Source: Flavobacteriaceae bacterium
Lineage (GTDB): Bacteria; Bacteroidota; Bacteroidia; UKL13-3
DNA: 48,241 nt
Reading direction: 5' to 3'
Assembly (NCBI GenBank): GCA_009693575.1
Contig: SHWZ01000015.1
Coordinates: 1 to 48,241 of the forward strand
Shown here: piece by piece, positions 26,881 through 35,556 of the stretch
How positions within the stretch are numbered: the first letter of the stretch is position 1
Layout: every line of letters starts with the position of its first letter
Notes under the pieces: model-generated
What the model saw: only the letters and a program-made list of their open reading frames with translations
What the model was told of the DNA's origin: nothing
The model's database searches: none
Program-made: the position numbers and the translations under genes

Positions 26881-28851
26881 TTGAATCTTTCGGTAGTAAT
26901 TGTTAATTACAACGTCAAGTATTTTCTTGAACAATGCCTGCACTCGGTGCGTAAGGCTACTGCTGGCATGGAGTTAGAAATATGGGTAGTAGACAACCAT
27001 TCAGTAGATGGTTCGATAGAAATGGTGCAACAGAAATTTCCTGAGGTGAAACTGATAGTCAACAAGGAGAACCTTGGTTTCAGCAAGGCTAACAACCAAG
27101 CCATCAGGCAGGCTACTGGTGAGTTTATTTTGTTGCTGAACCCTGATACTGTTGTACAAGAAGACACTTTTACAAAGACCATTAAATTCATGCAAAGCCA
27201 TCATGATGCTGGTGGGCTGGGTGTAAAAATGATAGATGGCAAGGGTAAATATTTGCCCGAAAGTAAACGTGGACTTCCTTCTCCACGAGTAGCTTTTTAC
27301 AAGATGCTGGGGCTGGCGGCCATTTTCCCAAAGTCTAAACAGTTTGGCGAATATCACCTTGGTTATTTAGATAAAAACAAAAAACACGAAATAGCAGTCC
27401 TGTCTGGAGCATTCATGCTGCTTCGCAAATCGGTACTCGACCAAATTGGCCTGCTCGATGAAACGTTTTTCATGTATGGCGAAGATGTGGATTTGAGCTA
27501 CCGCATCACCAAAGCCGGTTACAAAAACTACTATTTCCCCGATACAACTATTATTCACTACAAAGGCGAAAGCACCAAGAAAAGTTCGGTCAATTATGTG
27601 TTTGTATTCTATCGGGCTATGGCCATTTTTGCCCAGAAGCATTTCAACAAAAACATTGCAGGGCTGTTTGGTTTTCTCATCGAAACAGCTATTTGGGCAA
27701 GGGCTGGAGTAGCATTGGTGCATCGAACTTTGCAACGATTTTCAGTGCCATTTGCTGATGCTGCACTTATAGCCACTGGTTTCATTTTGCTGATGGACTA
27801 TTATGCTGCCGAAGTGAAGTTTGGCAGCGGTGCCAGCTATTCAACTCTTGTGAAATGGGTAAATGTGCCAATCTATACCATGCTCTGGCTTGGCGGAGCT
27901 TGGCTAAACCGCTGCTACGAAGCCGATAGCCGATTCTTTAAGCTGCTACGTGGTGTCGTGCTTGGTACATTAGGTATTGCTGTAGCCTACGCTTTTGCCA
28001 ACGAAGATTTTCGTTTCAGCCGTGCATTGATTCTGGTTGGGGCTTGCTGGGCACTCACGGCTATGATCATCACTCGATTGGCTTCTCAGTGGATACGCTA
28101 TCGTCGTTTTGGGCTGGCAGGTATACGGACCAAAAATACCATCATACTTGGCAACCTACATGAAGCCGCCCGAGTGCGTGACCTTCTGAATCGAACTGCA
28201 GCACCAAGCCGTTTTGTTGGTTTTGTAACCTTGGATGAGCCAAAACAGAAAGACGAAAATTGGTTGGGGAATCTGCAAAACATCAATGAAGTGGTGGAGG
28301 TCTTTGGGGTTGAAGAAATAATATTTTGCAGCAAAGACATCACTGTGCAAGACATCATCAAAACTATGGGGACGGTAGATGCTGCAAGAGTTGAATTTAA
28401 AATTGTGCCCGAGCAAAGTCTATACATCATTGGTAGCAATAGCAAGAATGGCCGTGGCGATTTTTACACCATAGACATTAGTCTTGACATCACACGCCCC
28501 AACAACCGACGAAGCAAAAGGGCATTCGACCTTGCTGTTTCTATACTGTTGATTTTGCTATCGCCAATACTTGCCCCATTCAACCGTAATCCGCTAAGGT
28601 ATTTTGCCAATTTGTTTAGTGTTATTGAAGGCAAAGCAACTTTAGTGGGATACACTCCTTGCCCCAATCCTGAAGAACTTCCAGCATTGAAACCTGGCAT
28701 ACTTAACCCGATGGATGGACAGAAACACAAGCAAGGTACAGGCAGCACAGCCTACAAGCTGAACCTTATTTACGCAAAAAATTACTCTGTGGAAAATGAC
28801 TTGATGTTGGTTTTGCGAAATGTGACAGGGTTGTCACGGTATTCTAGTTAA
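26881..28851 (+). CDS. GT2 glycosyltransferase fused to CoA-binding and core-less phosphoglycosyltransferase domains
   Basis: A 656-residue membrane enzyme. Residues 1-245 are a family 2 glycosyltransferase like rhamnosyltransferases: VVIVNYN, VVDNHSVDGS (37-45), the metal site NPDT (D89) and the late MYGEDVDLSYR (199-208). About five membrane segments follow (263-280, 292-308, 331-343, 356-373, 382-400). Residues 415-535 look like the nucleotide-binding domain found in large polyprenol phosphoglycosyltransferases (IILGNLHEAARVRDLL ... GVEEIIFC). Residues 545-650 resemble a bacterial sugar transferase (KRAFDLAVSILLILLSP; ATLVGYTP; LKPGILNP; YAKNYS), but the middle catalytic stretch is missing. 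The gene starts with TTG; there is no ATG ahead of VVIVNYN. Its stop codon overlaps the convergent PKD gene. It probably transfers a sugar in glycan assembly at the inner membrane. Confidence 0.85.
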   Translation: MNLSVVIVNYNVKYFLEQCLHSVRKATAGMELEIWVVDNHSVDGSIEMVQQKFPEVKLIVNKENLGFSKANNQAIRQATGEFILLLNPDTVVQEDTFTKTIKFMQSHHDAGGLGVKMIDGKGKYLPESKRGLPSPRVAFYKMLGLAAIFPKSKQFGEYHLGYLDKNKKHEIAVLSGAFMLLRKSVLDQIGLLDETFFMYGEDVDLSYRITKAGYKNYYFPDTTIIHYKGESTKKSSVNYVFVFYRAMAIFAQKHFNKNIAGLFGFLIETAIWARAGVALVHRTLQRFSVPFADAALIATGFILLMDYYAAEVKFGSGASYSTLVKWVNVPIYTMLWLGGAWLNRCYEADSRFFKLLRGVVLGTLGIAVAYAFANEDFRFSRALILVGACWALTAMIITRLASQWIRYRRFGLAGIRTKNTIILGNLHEAARVRDLLNRTAAPSRFVGFVTLDEPKQKDENWLGNLQNINEVVEVFGVEEIIFCSKDITVQDIIKTMGTVDAARVEFKIVPEQSLYIIGSNSKNGRGDFYTIDISLDITRPNNRRSKRAFDLAVSILLILLSPILAPFNRNPLRYFANLFSVIEGKATLVGYTPCPNPEELPALKPGILNPMDGQKHKQGTGSTAYKLNLIYAKNYSVENDLMLVLRNVTGLSRYSS

Positions 28852-30640
28852 CTATATGCAACAGGCCTTCATCGTGCGATATTTTTTCGGTGGAGATGCG
28901 GTAATACATCCGCCAAATATATAAGCCTGCACTTGAGGGTTCATCTCTGAAAGAACCGTCCCACACAAAGTTTTGGTCTATGCTTTCAAATACCCTGTCG
29001 CCCCATCTATTCCATACAGTGAACTTAAAATCGTTCAATGTGGTATTGCTCCAAATATGAAAAGTCTCATTCTCAGTAGGTCCAGCACGATTAGGAGTAA
29101 AACAATTTGGTACATCATACTGAAGGTGGGCCTTCACAACCACATGGCTCACACTTGTATCCGTGCAGCCTTTGTCGTTCTCCGCTTTCAGCATGAGGGT
29201 GTAGCTGCCAGTATCAGTAAAGGTGTGCATCGGTTCTTTGGCTGTTGAAATGTCACCATCGCCAAAGTCCCATACATAATTACTTGCCCCACTACTGTTG
29301 TTATGGGTAAAAATATAAGGGCTGTCTATGAAAATTTCAATGGGGCCGTAGCTGTGGTCTGAAATAGGGTTGATATGAACCTTAGCTATTCGTGATACAA
29401 ACGTATCGCAGCCAAAAAAGCTAACCTTCATTCTGCTTTGATAATCTTTTGCTTCCTTGTAATTATGTAGTGGTAACCCGTCCTCTATGCTGTCGCCATC
29501 GCCAAAATAAAGAGTGTATAGCATGTCGCTCATGTTGCCATTGGTTACGATGCGGTATTTGGTAGGCTGCTCATGACAGGGCGAATCAGCATAAAAGGTA
29601 GATACTGGTATTTGTTTGGACGAAACAGTGACCATTTTCGTGTCGTTACAACCATTTTCGGAGGCTGTCATCGTGTAGGTGATGGACGAAGGAATAATGC
29701 AAGTAACCATTTCCCCAACAGTATCTGAAAGCCCTTCTGCTGGTCTCCATTTTACCTGACCTGAACTACTGCCTCGCAACATGAAGGAGCTTCCTGCACA
29801 CACTGTCGTATCGGGGGTGTATAGCTTAGCCACTACAGGATTTCCTGCCTGCACTACTTGTATCATGGTATCGCTGTAAAGCCCCGTGGTATCAAACACA
29901 ATAAGCCGAACCGTATAGCTGCCTGGAACAAAATAGTCGTGGGTTATCAATGTATCAAGACTCGTAGAAGTATCTGTGCTACCAGTGCCCTTCAGGTCAA
30001 ATTCCCAGAGGCAGTGATCATTATTTGTTGAACGATTGGAGAAGGTGGTAATAAAAGTGCCACAAGGGGGCTTTGTAAAAACAAAATCTGCTTTGGGTGG
30101 CTTGCAGGCTGCCACATCCACAAACACAGAACCAGTATCAGAACACCCTGTAGTACTATCAGTCACTGTGAGGATATAGCGAGTAGGCAACCAAGGCCGA
30201 GCTTGCACGGATGACGAAGTGGGGTCGTTGAGACCACTTCCAGGCTTCCAAAGGTATTTGTAGACAGAATTATTTGTGGCACTAATTGTTGCAATTTTCC
30301 CTGGGCAAATCTTCTGCGGATTTCCACTCATGTTGAATGAAGGCGGAGGGCTTATGACCACTTGCTTAATTATAGTATCATTTTTTGAAGTTATGCTGCT
30401 TGCAATCAACATGACATCATAGACACCATAACTGCCAAATGTTTTTTGAGGATTAGGAGTTGAGGAAAAACCAGGACTAAAGAACCAAAAAAAAGTTGTC
30501 GCGTTTTGTGATGTATTCGTGAACTGCACTGTAAGCGTCCCACAAATAGGCTGCTGGAAAGTAAAATTAGCTTTCAACTGAGCAGATACACTCCCATGCA
30601 AAAGAAATATTAATGAAGGAAGTAGGATTGTCCGTTTCAA
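28844..30640 (-). CDS. Secreted PKD-domain protein with type B T9SS domain
   Basis: A 598-residue exported protein. The start is taken at TTG 30640 (MKRTILLPSLIFLLHGSVSAQ, a good signal peptide), because the upstream TTG at 30652 falls inside the promoter box. Several PKD-like modules follow (IWWF-type cores such as CLWEFDLKG and NYVWDFGDGDISTAKE, with GSYTVRLI and GSYTLMLKAEN endings). One region reads like an Ig-like repeat (ICPGKIATISATNN ... YILTVTDSTTGCSD). The C-terminal 90 residues are the gliding-motility-associated domain: YDVPNCFTPNR, FTVWNRWGDRVF, FVWDGSFRDEPSSAGLYIW. It is likely a surface or secreted structural protein. The gene overlaps the convergent GT2-fusion gene by 8 bases. 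It may be cotranscribed with nothing else. Confidence 0.9.
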   Translation of the reverse strand: MKRTILLPSLIFLLHGSVSAQLKANFTFQQPICGTLTVQFTNTSQNATTFFWFFSPGFSSTPNPQKTFGSYGVYDVMLIASSITSKNDTIIKQVVISPPPSFNMSGNPQKICPGKIATISATNNSVYKYLWKPGSGLNDPTSSSVQARPWLPTRYILTVTDSTTGCSDTGSVFVDVAACKPPKADFVFTKPPCGTFITTFSNRSTNNDHCLWEFDLKGTGSTDTSTSLDTLITHDYFVPGSYTVRLIVFDTTGLYSDTMIQVVQAGNPVVAKLYTPDTTVCAGSSFMLRGSSSGQVKWRPAEGLSDTVGEMVTCIIPSSITYTMTASENGCNDTKMVTVSSKQIPVSTFYADSPCHEQPTKYRIVTNGNMSDMLYTLYFGDGDSIEDGLPLHNYKEAKDYQSRMKVSFFGCDTFVSRIAKVHINPISDHSYGPIEIFIDSPYIFTHNNSSGASNYVWDFGDGDISTAKEPMHTFTDTGSYTLMLKAENDKGCTDTSVSHVVVKAHLQYDVPNCFTPNRAGPTENETFHIWSNTTLNDFKFTVWNRWGDRVFESIDQNFVWDGSFRDEPSSAGLYIWRMYYRISTEKISHDEGLLHIVN

Positions 30641-30649
30641 AACAAGGTT

Positions 30650-30681
30650 CAAAAGTAATACTTAAACCAAGACACACAAAA
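30650..30681 (-). promoter_or_regulatory. Full Bacteroidota-type promoter for the PKD gene
   Basis: On the minus strand TTTTG (30677-30681) is followed by exactly 19 bases and TACTTTTG (30650-30657), a textbook TTTG-N19-TAnnTTTG arrangement. It decides the start codon: transcription would begin near 30643, so the TTG at 30640 is used and the mRNA is almost leaderless. Confidence 0.7.
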
Positions 30682-30705
30682 GCAGGCTTTGGTTGCACAA
30701 CATTA

Positions 30706-31845
30706 TTACCTCAATTGGAAAACCTCAGTTGCAATACGTTCATTGTAGCGTTCGTAGGTGTAGAGCTTGGCAATTTCGGTTGCTTTTTTTGCTATTACGG
30801 GTAGTTCCTTCGTATCTAGAATCAGTTCACCAAGCCTCTTGGCTATGGTCTTCGGCTCCAAGCTTTGTAGCAAAATTCCATTCTCGCCATCTTTCACATA
30901 TTGCCCAATGGCTGACACATCACTAGTCACTGGTATGCATCCATACGCAGCCGCCTCCGCCACCACCTTTGGGAAGCCTTCGCTGGCAGAACTAGGCAAA
31001 AGAAAAATATGACTGCTTGAATAGAGTTGATTAAGTCCTTTTCTACCTAAAGGGCCAGTAATTTCGAAAGGTATTGTCAGACTTTTCGCTTTTTCACGAA
31101 TAGCTTGATCGTCCATTCCTTTTCCAACAAGCCTTAACACATTTATTTTTTGCTTTACAGTTTCAGGCAACAAGTTTATAGCATCAATTATTCTACCTGG
31201 GCCTTTGGGCCATTCCATGCGACCAACAAATAGTAATTCAAGCTGGCTATTATATTTTTTCATTTCAGCCACTTGCAGTGCGATTGCAAGTTCATCTTCA
31301 GAAAAACAAGGATTCTCAAAAGACAATACATGTGGCGGTGAATTAGGCCAATATCCGTTAATTGCAATTTTGGTATTTTTTGCAGCAATCATAAGTTTTT
31401 TCTGCAACAGGTAGCTTTTAGGAGGATGTTTCTGTACCCAATTTCCGGCAAACTTGTGCCAATAGTGCCGCCGCTTGTCATATTTAGAAATAAGAATGGC
31501 CATGCCCGCAGGTACAGACGGGGCACGTGTATGTACATATTTATACTTTAGGATTAATAGCAAAACCCGCACAAAAAACCAGGGCAGGCATAGCACTTGT
31601 TTTAGTTTGTTCCAAATGCCACCTCCTCCTAATAATGGCAAAGTGATACAAGTTATATTGCCAGTGCTTTCAGGCCGTGCATTTGCATTTGGTTTGCCAG
31701 GGTTTGAGGCTCCAAGCCAAGTGATGTTTTCAAATTCATTGGTCAACATTTCCACTTCCCTCAAAGTTGCTTCAAACACATGAACTTTTGCTTCATGGTG
31801 CCACATAGGTGTATCGCTGATAATGAGCAGGTGGGGTTTTTTCAT
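30706..31845 (-). CDS. Family 4 glycosyltransferase
   Basis: A 379-residue retaining glycosyltransferase with the GT-B fold. The C-terminal donor-binding half is clear: LLFVGRMEWPKGPGRIIDAI, LRLVGKGMDD, ITGPLGRKGLNQLY and the acid motif SASEGFPKVVAEAAAYGCIPV, where the E-x7-E pattern of GT4 lies. The ATG at 31845 is chosen because the longer frame reaching 32082 encodes residues unlike the family and runs into the divergent amidotransferase gene. A TACCTTTG box sits 16 bases upstream. With the neighbouring GT2 fusion and the asparagine-synthase-like gene it suggests a small polysaccharide or surface-glycan patch. Donor and acceptor are unknown. Confidence 0.9.
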   Translation of the reverse strand: MKKPHLLIISDTPMWHHEAKVHVFEATLREVEMLTNEFENITWLGASNPGKPNANARPESTGNITCITLPLLGGGGIWNKLKQVLCLPWFFVRVLLLILKYKYVHTRAPSVPAGMAILISKYDKRRHYWHKFAGNWVQKHPPKSYLLQKKLMIAAKNTKIAINGYWPNSPPHVLSFENPCFSEDELAIALQVAEMKKYNSQLELLFVGRMEWPKGPGRIIDAINLLPETVKQKINVLRLVGKGMDDQAIREKAKSLTIPFEITGPLGRKGLNQLYSSSHIFLLPSSASEGFPKVVAEAAAYGCIPVTSDVSAIGQYVKDGENGILLQSLEPKTIAKRLGELILDTKELPVIAKKATEIAKLYTYERYNERIATEVFQLR

Positions 31846-31861
31846 AGAAAAAATGTGCGAG

Positions 31862-31869
31862 CAAAGGTA
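31862..31869 (-). promoter_or_regulatory. Candidate -7 box for the GT4 gene
   Basis: TACCTTTG on the minus strand, perfect TAnnTTTG, 16 bases before the ATG at 31845. It supports the short start for this gene. Confidence 0.5.
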
Positions 31870-31972
31870 ACATGGCAACCGACACACCCTGTTGGCTGCT
31901 TCGGGCAGGGGTTTAGTAAAAAAAATGGGGGGCTTCGGGGTGTAGCCTGTTTTTTTGCAGGCAAATAATCGT

Positions 31973-33916
31973 ATGTGTGGTATCGTTGGTATTTGGCATT
32001 TTGATGGAAAACCCGTGCGGGAAGAAGACCTCAGTAGGTTTAATGATAGCCTTATGCACCGCGGCCCCGATGGAAGTGGCACGTGGATTCACCCAATTGA
32101 TGGGGTTGGATTTGGCCACCGCCGATTAGCCATTATCGACCTGACGGATGGAGGCAAACAGCCCATGAGTTATGCCGATGGTCGCTACTGGATTACCTAC
32201 AATGGGGAGCTTTTCAACTTTATTGAAATAAAAGAAGAACTACTCGGACTTGGCTATCAGTTCAAGAGTGATTCGGATACCGAAGTAATTCTTGCCGCTT
32301 TCCATCAATGGCATGAAGAAATGTTGACGAAATTTAACGGCATGTGGGCTTTGGCCATTTATGATTGTAATGAAAAACGGATGTTCTTGAGTCGTGACCG
32401 CTTTGGAATCAAACCCTTTCACTACACTCTTGAAAACAACAGACTGGCTTTTGCATCCGAACTAAAAGCATTTCGCCAACTGGCAGAATTCACCCCAAAA
32501 ATGGACAGGGAAGCTGCTTCTCATTTTTTACAGACAGGCCAAAGCAATGAAGCAAGCATACGAAGCATGATGGAAGGGGTTAGGCATCTGCGTGCTGGAC
32601 ATTATGCATGGGTGAAAGATGGAAAACTGAATGAAACTCGCTGGTGGCACACAATGGAAAATCTGCCCGAAATACCAGCAACTCTTGATGAACAGGCCAA
32701 AAAATACAAAGAGTTGTTTTACGATGCAGTGAAACTTCGCCTACGCAGTGATGTGCCTGTGGCTAGTAGTCTTAGCGGAGGTTTTGATAGTAGTGCTGTA
32801 GTGTGTGCCATTGCCGAACTGGGTAAGCAGCAAAGCAGCAGCAGACAAACCACAAGCTGGCAGCAGACTTTCACCGCCAGTTTCCCAGGAACGCCTATTG
32901 ATGAAACTGAAGATGCAAAAAAAGTGATAGAATACAGTGGACTACATGGCAATTTTATTGATATGAAGCCCCAAGAAGCTATTGCCCAGGTGGATGAAAT
33001 ACTTTTTGACTTTGATGATGTTTCAGTTGGATTACCTACCCCACCTTGGTTTATCTACAAAGCCATGCGGCAAGCAGGTATGGTGGTGAGCATGGATGGG
33101 CATGGGGTTGATGAAACCATTGGTGGATACAAGCAGGCTGACCATGTCTTCATGCACGATGCACCCCCACTTTGGCATTGGCAAAAAAACCTTGCTCTGG
33201 CCAAAAAATATTTTGAAACCGTCCGTCAGCCTGATAAGGCCGCCAACTTACCAATGTCAGAAGTGAGGAAAATGCTACTGGAAAATCACCCTCAAATGGG
33301 CTGGGCAAGGGAATTGCGAAGCAACTTAAAAACGGTGAAGGACTTGGTGAAAGCCCCACCACAACAAATTTTCTTAGCCCAACGAGACAAACTTTCAAAC
33401 GACTTTACTTATTTTGCTGATGGTGACCGACTGCCACGGCACTGGGGAAGCTTGAATCGTGAACTTTATCAGATGTTCCATTCCACTCTTTTGCCAGGCA
33501 TACTCCGCAATTTTGAACGGCTAAGTGCAGCCCATGGTGTGGAGGTGCGTATGCCGTTCATGGACTGGAGGCTGATCACCTACTGCTTTGCCCTGCCTGA
33601 TTCGGCAAAGTTGGGCGGAGGTGTCACCAAACGCATTGCCCGCGAAGCCATGAAAGGTCATATGCCTGAGAGCATTCGTAGTAATGTGTTCAAAATTGGG
33701 TTCAATCCACCCCTGCCCACTTGGTTCAATGGGCCACTGCATCCATGGCTCATGGATTTGGTGGAACAATTCAAAGGCCACGAGCAAGTGAATACAAGCC
33801 TTCTAAAAAATTTCATAGAAAAAAACCACAAACAACAAATCTGGGATTGGCCAAAGACTGCATTAGCTTGGCGTTACTTGCACCTGCTTTGGTGGGAGCG
33901 GAGGTTTAGCAGCTAG
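31973..33916 (+). CDS. Asparagine synthase-like glutamine amidotransferase
   Basis: A 647-residue AsnB-family enzyme that uses glutamine-derived ammonia to amidate a carboxylate after ATP activation. The ATG at 31973 places Cys2 at the N-terminus (MCGIVGIWH), as required for the class II glutaminase; the upstream frame from 31955 would bury it. Other glutaminase motifs are LMHRGPDGSG, HRRLAIIDL, YNGELFNF and SDSDTEVIL. The synthetase half has the PP-loop SLSGGFDSS and VSMDGHGVDE. It may make asparagine. Next to glycosyltransferases, an alternative is amidation of a uronic acid or other sugar acid in a polysaccharide, as known for AsnB-like proteins in surface-glycan clusters. It is divergent from the GT4 gene. 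Confidence 0.9.
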   Translation: MCGIVGIWHFDGKPVREEDLSRFNDSLMHRGPDGSGTWIHPIDGVGFGHRRLAIIDLTDGGKQPMSYADGRYWITYNGELFNFIEIKEELLGLGYQFKSDSDTEVILAAFHQWHEEMLTKFNGMWALAIYDCNEKRMFLSRDRFGIKPFHYTLENNRLAFASELKAFRQLAEFTPKMDREAASHFLQTGQSNEASIRSMMEGVRHLRAGHYAWVKDGKLNETRWWHTMENLPEIPATLDEQAKKYKELFYDAVKLRLRSDVPVASSLSGGFDSSAVVCAIAELGKQQSSSRQTTSWQQTFTASFPGTPIDETEDAKKVIEYSGLHGNFIDMKPQEAIAQVDEILFDFDDVSVGLPTPPWFIYKAMRQAGMVVSMDGHGVDETIGGYKQADHVFMHDAPPLWHWQKNLALAKKYFETVRQPDKAANLPMSEVRKMLLENHPQMGWARELRSNLKTVKDLVKAPPQQIFLAQRDKLSNDFTYFADGDRLPRHWGSLNRELYQMFHSTLLPGILRNFERLSAAHGVEVRMPFMDWRLITYCFALPDSAKLGGGVTKRIAREAMKGHMPESIRSNVFKIGFNPPLPTWFNGPLHPWLMDLVEQFKGHEQVNTSLLKNFIEKNHKQQIWDWPKTALAWRYLHLLWWERRFSS

Positions 33917-34092
33917 TAGGTTGAATGAGTGATGTGTAGTAAGAAAACTGGTGAGGTGAACTACCACTGGTAGCAATCAACATCACCCCTTGGCCGCGAA
34001 GCTTGAACTCAGCCTAAAATCGCGTGAAAAAAGTAGTTATTATCTAACTTATGGCTAGTGATAGCAAAGTTGTGTAGAAGTTGTAGCCAAAT

Positions 34093-35294
34093 TTATTGCT
34101 TGACTATTTTTTGTTGATCTAGCAATCTAATTCCATCCCAAACTTGAACCACATAGTTACCTGTTTGGATTCCATCAAGTTGAATTTTTGTTGATTCCAA
34201 AGATATGTTCTTGGTCAAAATAACCTGCCCCGACATATTTACCAAAGCTATTCGGGAAGTTGAATGATGAGGATTGCAAAGGTTCAAAATACAGTATCCC
34301 GCTGCAGGATTTGGAAATAGGCTAATTCCTAAATTTTGACGAATACTATTCGTCCCAACATTAGTTCCTGCCTCATACATAAACCATTCATCGTACATAC
34401 TTGGGCCAGTGCCAAAGTAGCCAAGTCCCACATATCCAATGTCGCGAATCGTCACTGCCACCCCTCCTCTAAATGCATTTCCTTCGTAATTTTTCTTTTT
34501 CGTCCAGGTGTCATTTGACGGATTGTATTCATAAAATCCCTTTAAGTCGTCAGCTCCATCATATCCTCCGCCAACGTAACCTTCTCCGCCTGCAGAAAAG
34601 GCTGTGGCTGCGGTAACTCCGCCACCAGGATATGAACTAATCTGACGCCAAGTATCACTATCAGAATTGTAACAATAGAAGTCGTCTAATATGTTGCTCC
34701 ATCAAAGCCAAGCCCAACATATGAGTTGTTGCCGATTGTGAAAGAGGAGCAGTTGAGTCTGGCAGTACCCGGGAAGTTTGTTTTCTGAGTCCAAGAATCA
34801 TTGTCTGGGTCATATTCAAAAAAGTTCTTGACGTACGCAGTTCCATTATAGCCCATCACAATGTAGCCCTTGCCCCCAGATGCAAATGCACGACCGCCGA
34901 ACAATCCCTTAGTAAGGCTCTTTATTGCAGTCCATTTGTTTTTTGAAGGGTCATATTTATAGAAACTTGAAATTGGGGAAGTAGCTTGTGTGCCATTGAT
35001 ACCAGCACCAACAAAAGCAAAATCGCCTATAACAAAAGAGTATGCATAATGCCTAACTGAGGGTATAGATGTTACCTACCTCCACGTATTATCTACAGGG
35101 TCATATTCCCAAAAATCATCAAGCGAAACGCCAGTAACCCCACTGCCAATATATCCCATATCATTCAAAGAAAAAGCGACAGCAAAGCCCCTGCCCGTAG
35201 CCGTCAACGAAGCTTTTTGTACCCAGTTATTTTGCGAAATACTAGTATTAAAATAAGCAGTCAGGGCGATGATTAAAGTGGTGATTTTCTTCAT
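34093..35294 (-). pseudogene. Broken kelch-repeat T9SS protein gene
   Basis: The remains of a gene of about 400 codons. It has a signal peptide (MKKITTLIIALTAYFNTSISQ), six kelch-type repeats ending in phrases such as FWEYDPVDNTW, FYKYDPSKNKW, FFEYDPDNDSW, FYCYNSDSDTW and FYEYNPSNDTW, and a type A T9SS sorting domain (LGISLFPNPAAG ... GNYVVQVWDG). Two lesions break it. An in-frame TAG at 35076-35078 lies where the repeat pattern predicts glutamine (NTWR-Q), consistent with CAG to TAG. A one-base loss near 34689 shifts the frame after GFDGATY; reading resumes as LDDFYCYN. The rest decodes cleanly in both frames. Sequencing error at either point is possible. The intact ancestor would have formed a six-bladed propeller at the surface. 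Confidence 0.85.
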
Positions 35295-35310
35295 TTTGAT
35301 CTATTTTGGG

Positions 35311-35318
35311 CAAATGTA
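35311..35318 (-). promoter_or_regulatory. Candidate -7 box for the kelch gene
   Basis: TACATTTG on the minus strand, perfect TAnnTTTG, 16 bases before the ATG at 35294. A TTG lies 16 bases upstream of it, slightly close. The promoter looks intact although the gene is broken. Confidence 0.5.
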
Positions 35319-35485
35319 TGCAATTGATATTAAACAAGTTCATAAAACTTCTTTAGACAAATGCCTACTCCTTAAAAAGTATTCGCTTACAGTCATCAAT
35401 CTGTATTAATAAATCTAAGTCCTTTCCTCTTAGTATAGAGCTACCGAAGTTTGTTTAACTTTTAGCTAGGACGTCAAGTGGATGC

Positions 35486-35493
35486 TACTTTTG
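35486..35493 (+). promoter_or_regulatory. Candidate -7 box for the DUF4197 gene
   Basis: TACTTTTG, a perfect TAnnTTTG match, 63 bases upstream of the ATG at 35557. The predicted transcription start is near 35500. Confidence 0.45.
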
Positions 35494-35556
35494 CAGACCT
35501 ATATAACTTTGGCAACATACTTGTCAAGTCAATCTTTCAAATACATAAAAACAACA

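Noticed and set aside
31945-31962. Short hairpin GCCTG ... CAGGC with a T-rich loop, ten bases before the amidotransferase start
   Set aside because: Only five base pairs; it may be chance and has no known counterpart.
31846-32082. N-terminal extension of the GT4 frame
   Set aside because: It would overlap the divergent amidotransferase gene and encodes residues unlike GT4; the promoter box at 31862 also argues for the shorter start.
33961-33973. Palindrome CTACCA-C-TGGTAG between the amidotransferase and the kelch gene
   Set aside because: Too short to call a terminator and no T-tract follows; could be an operator but nothing supports that.
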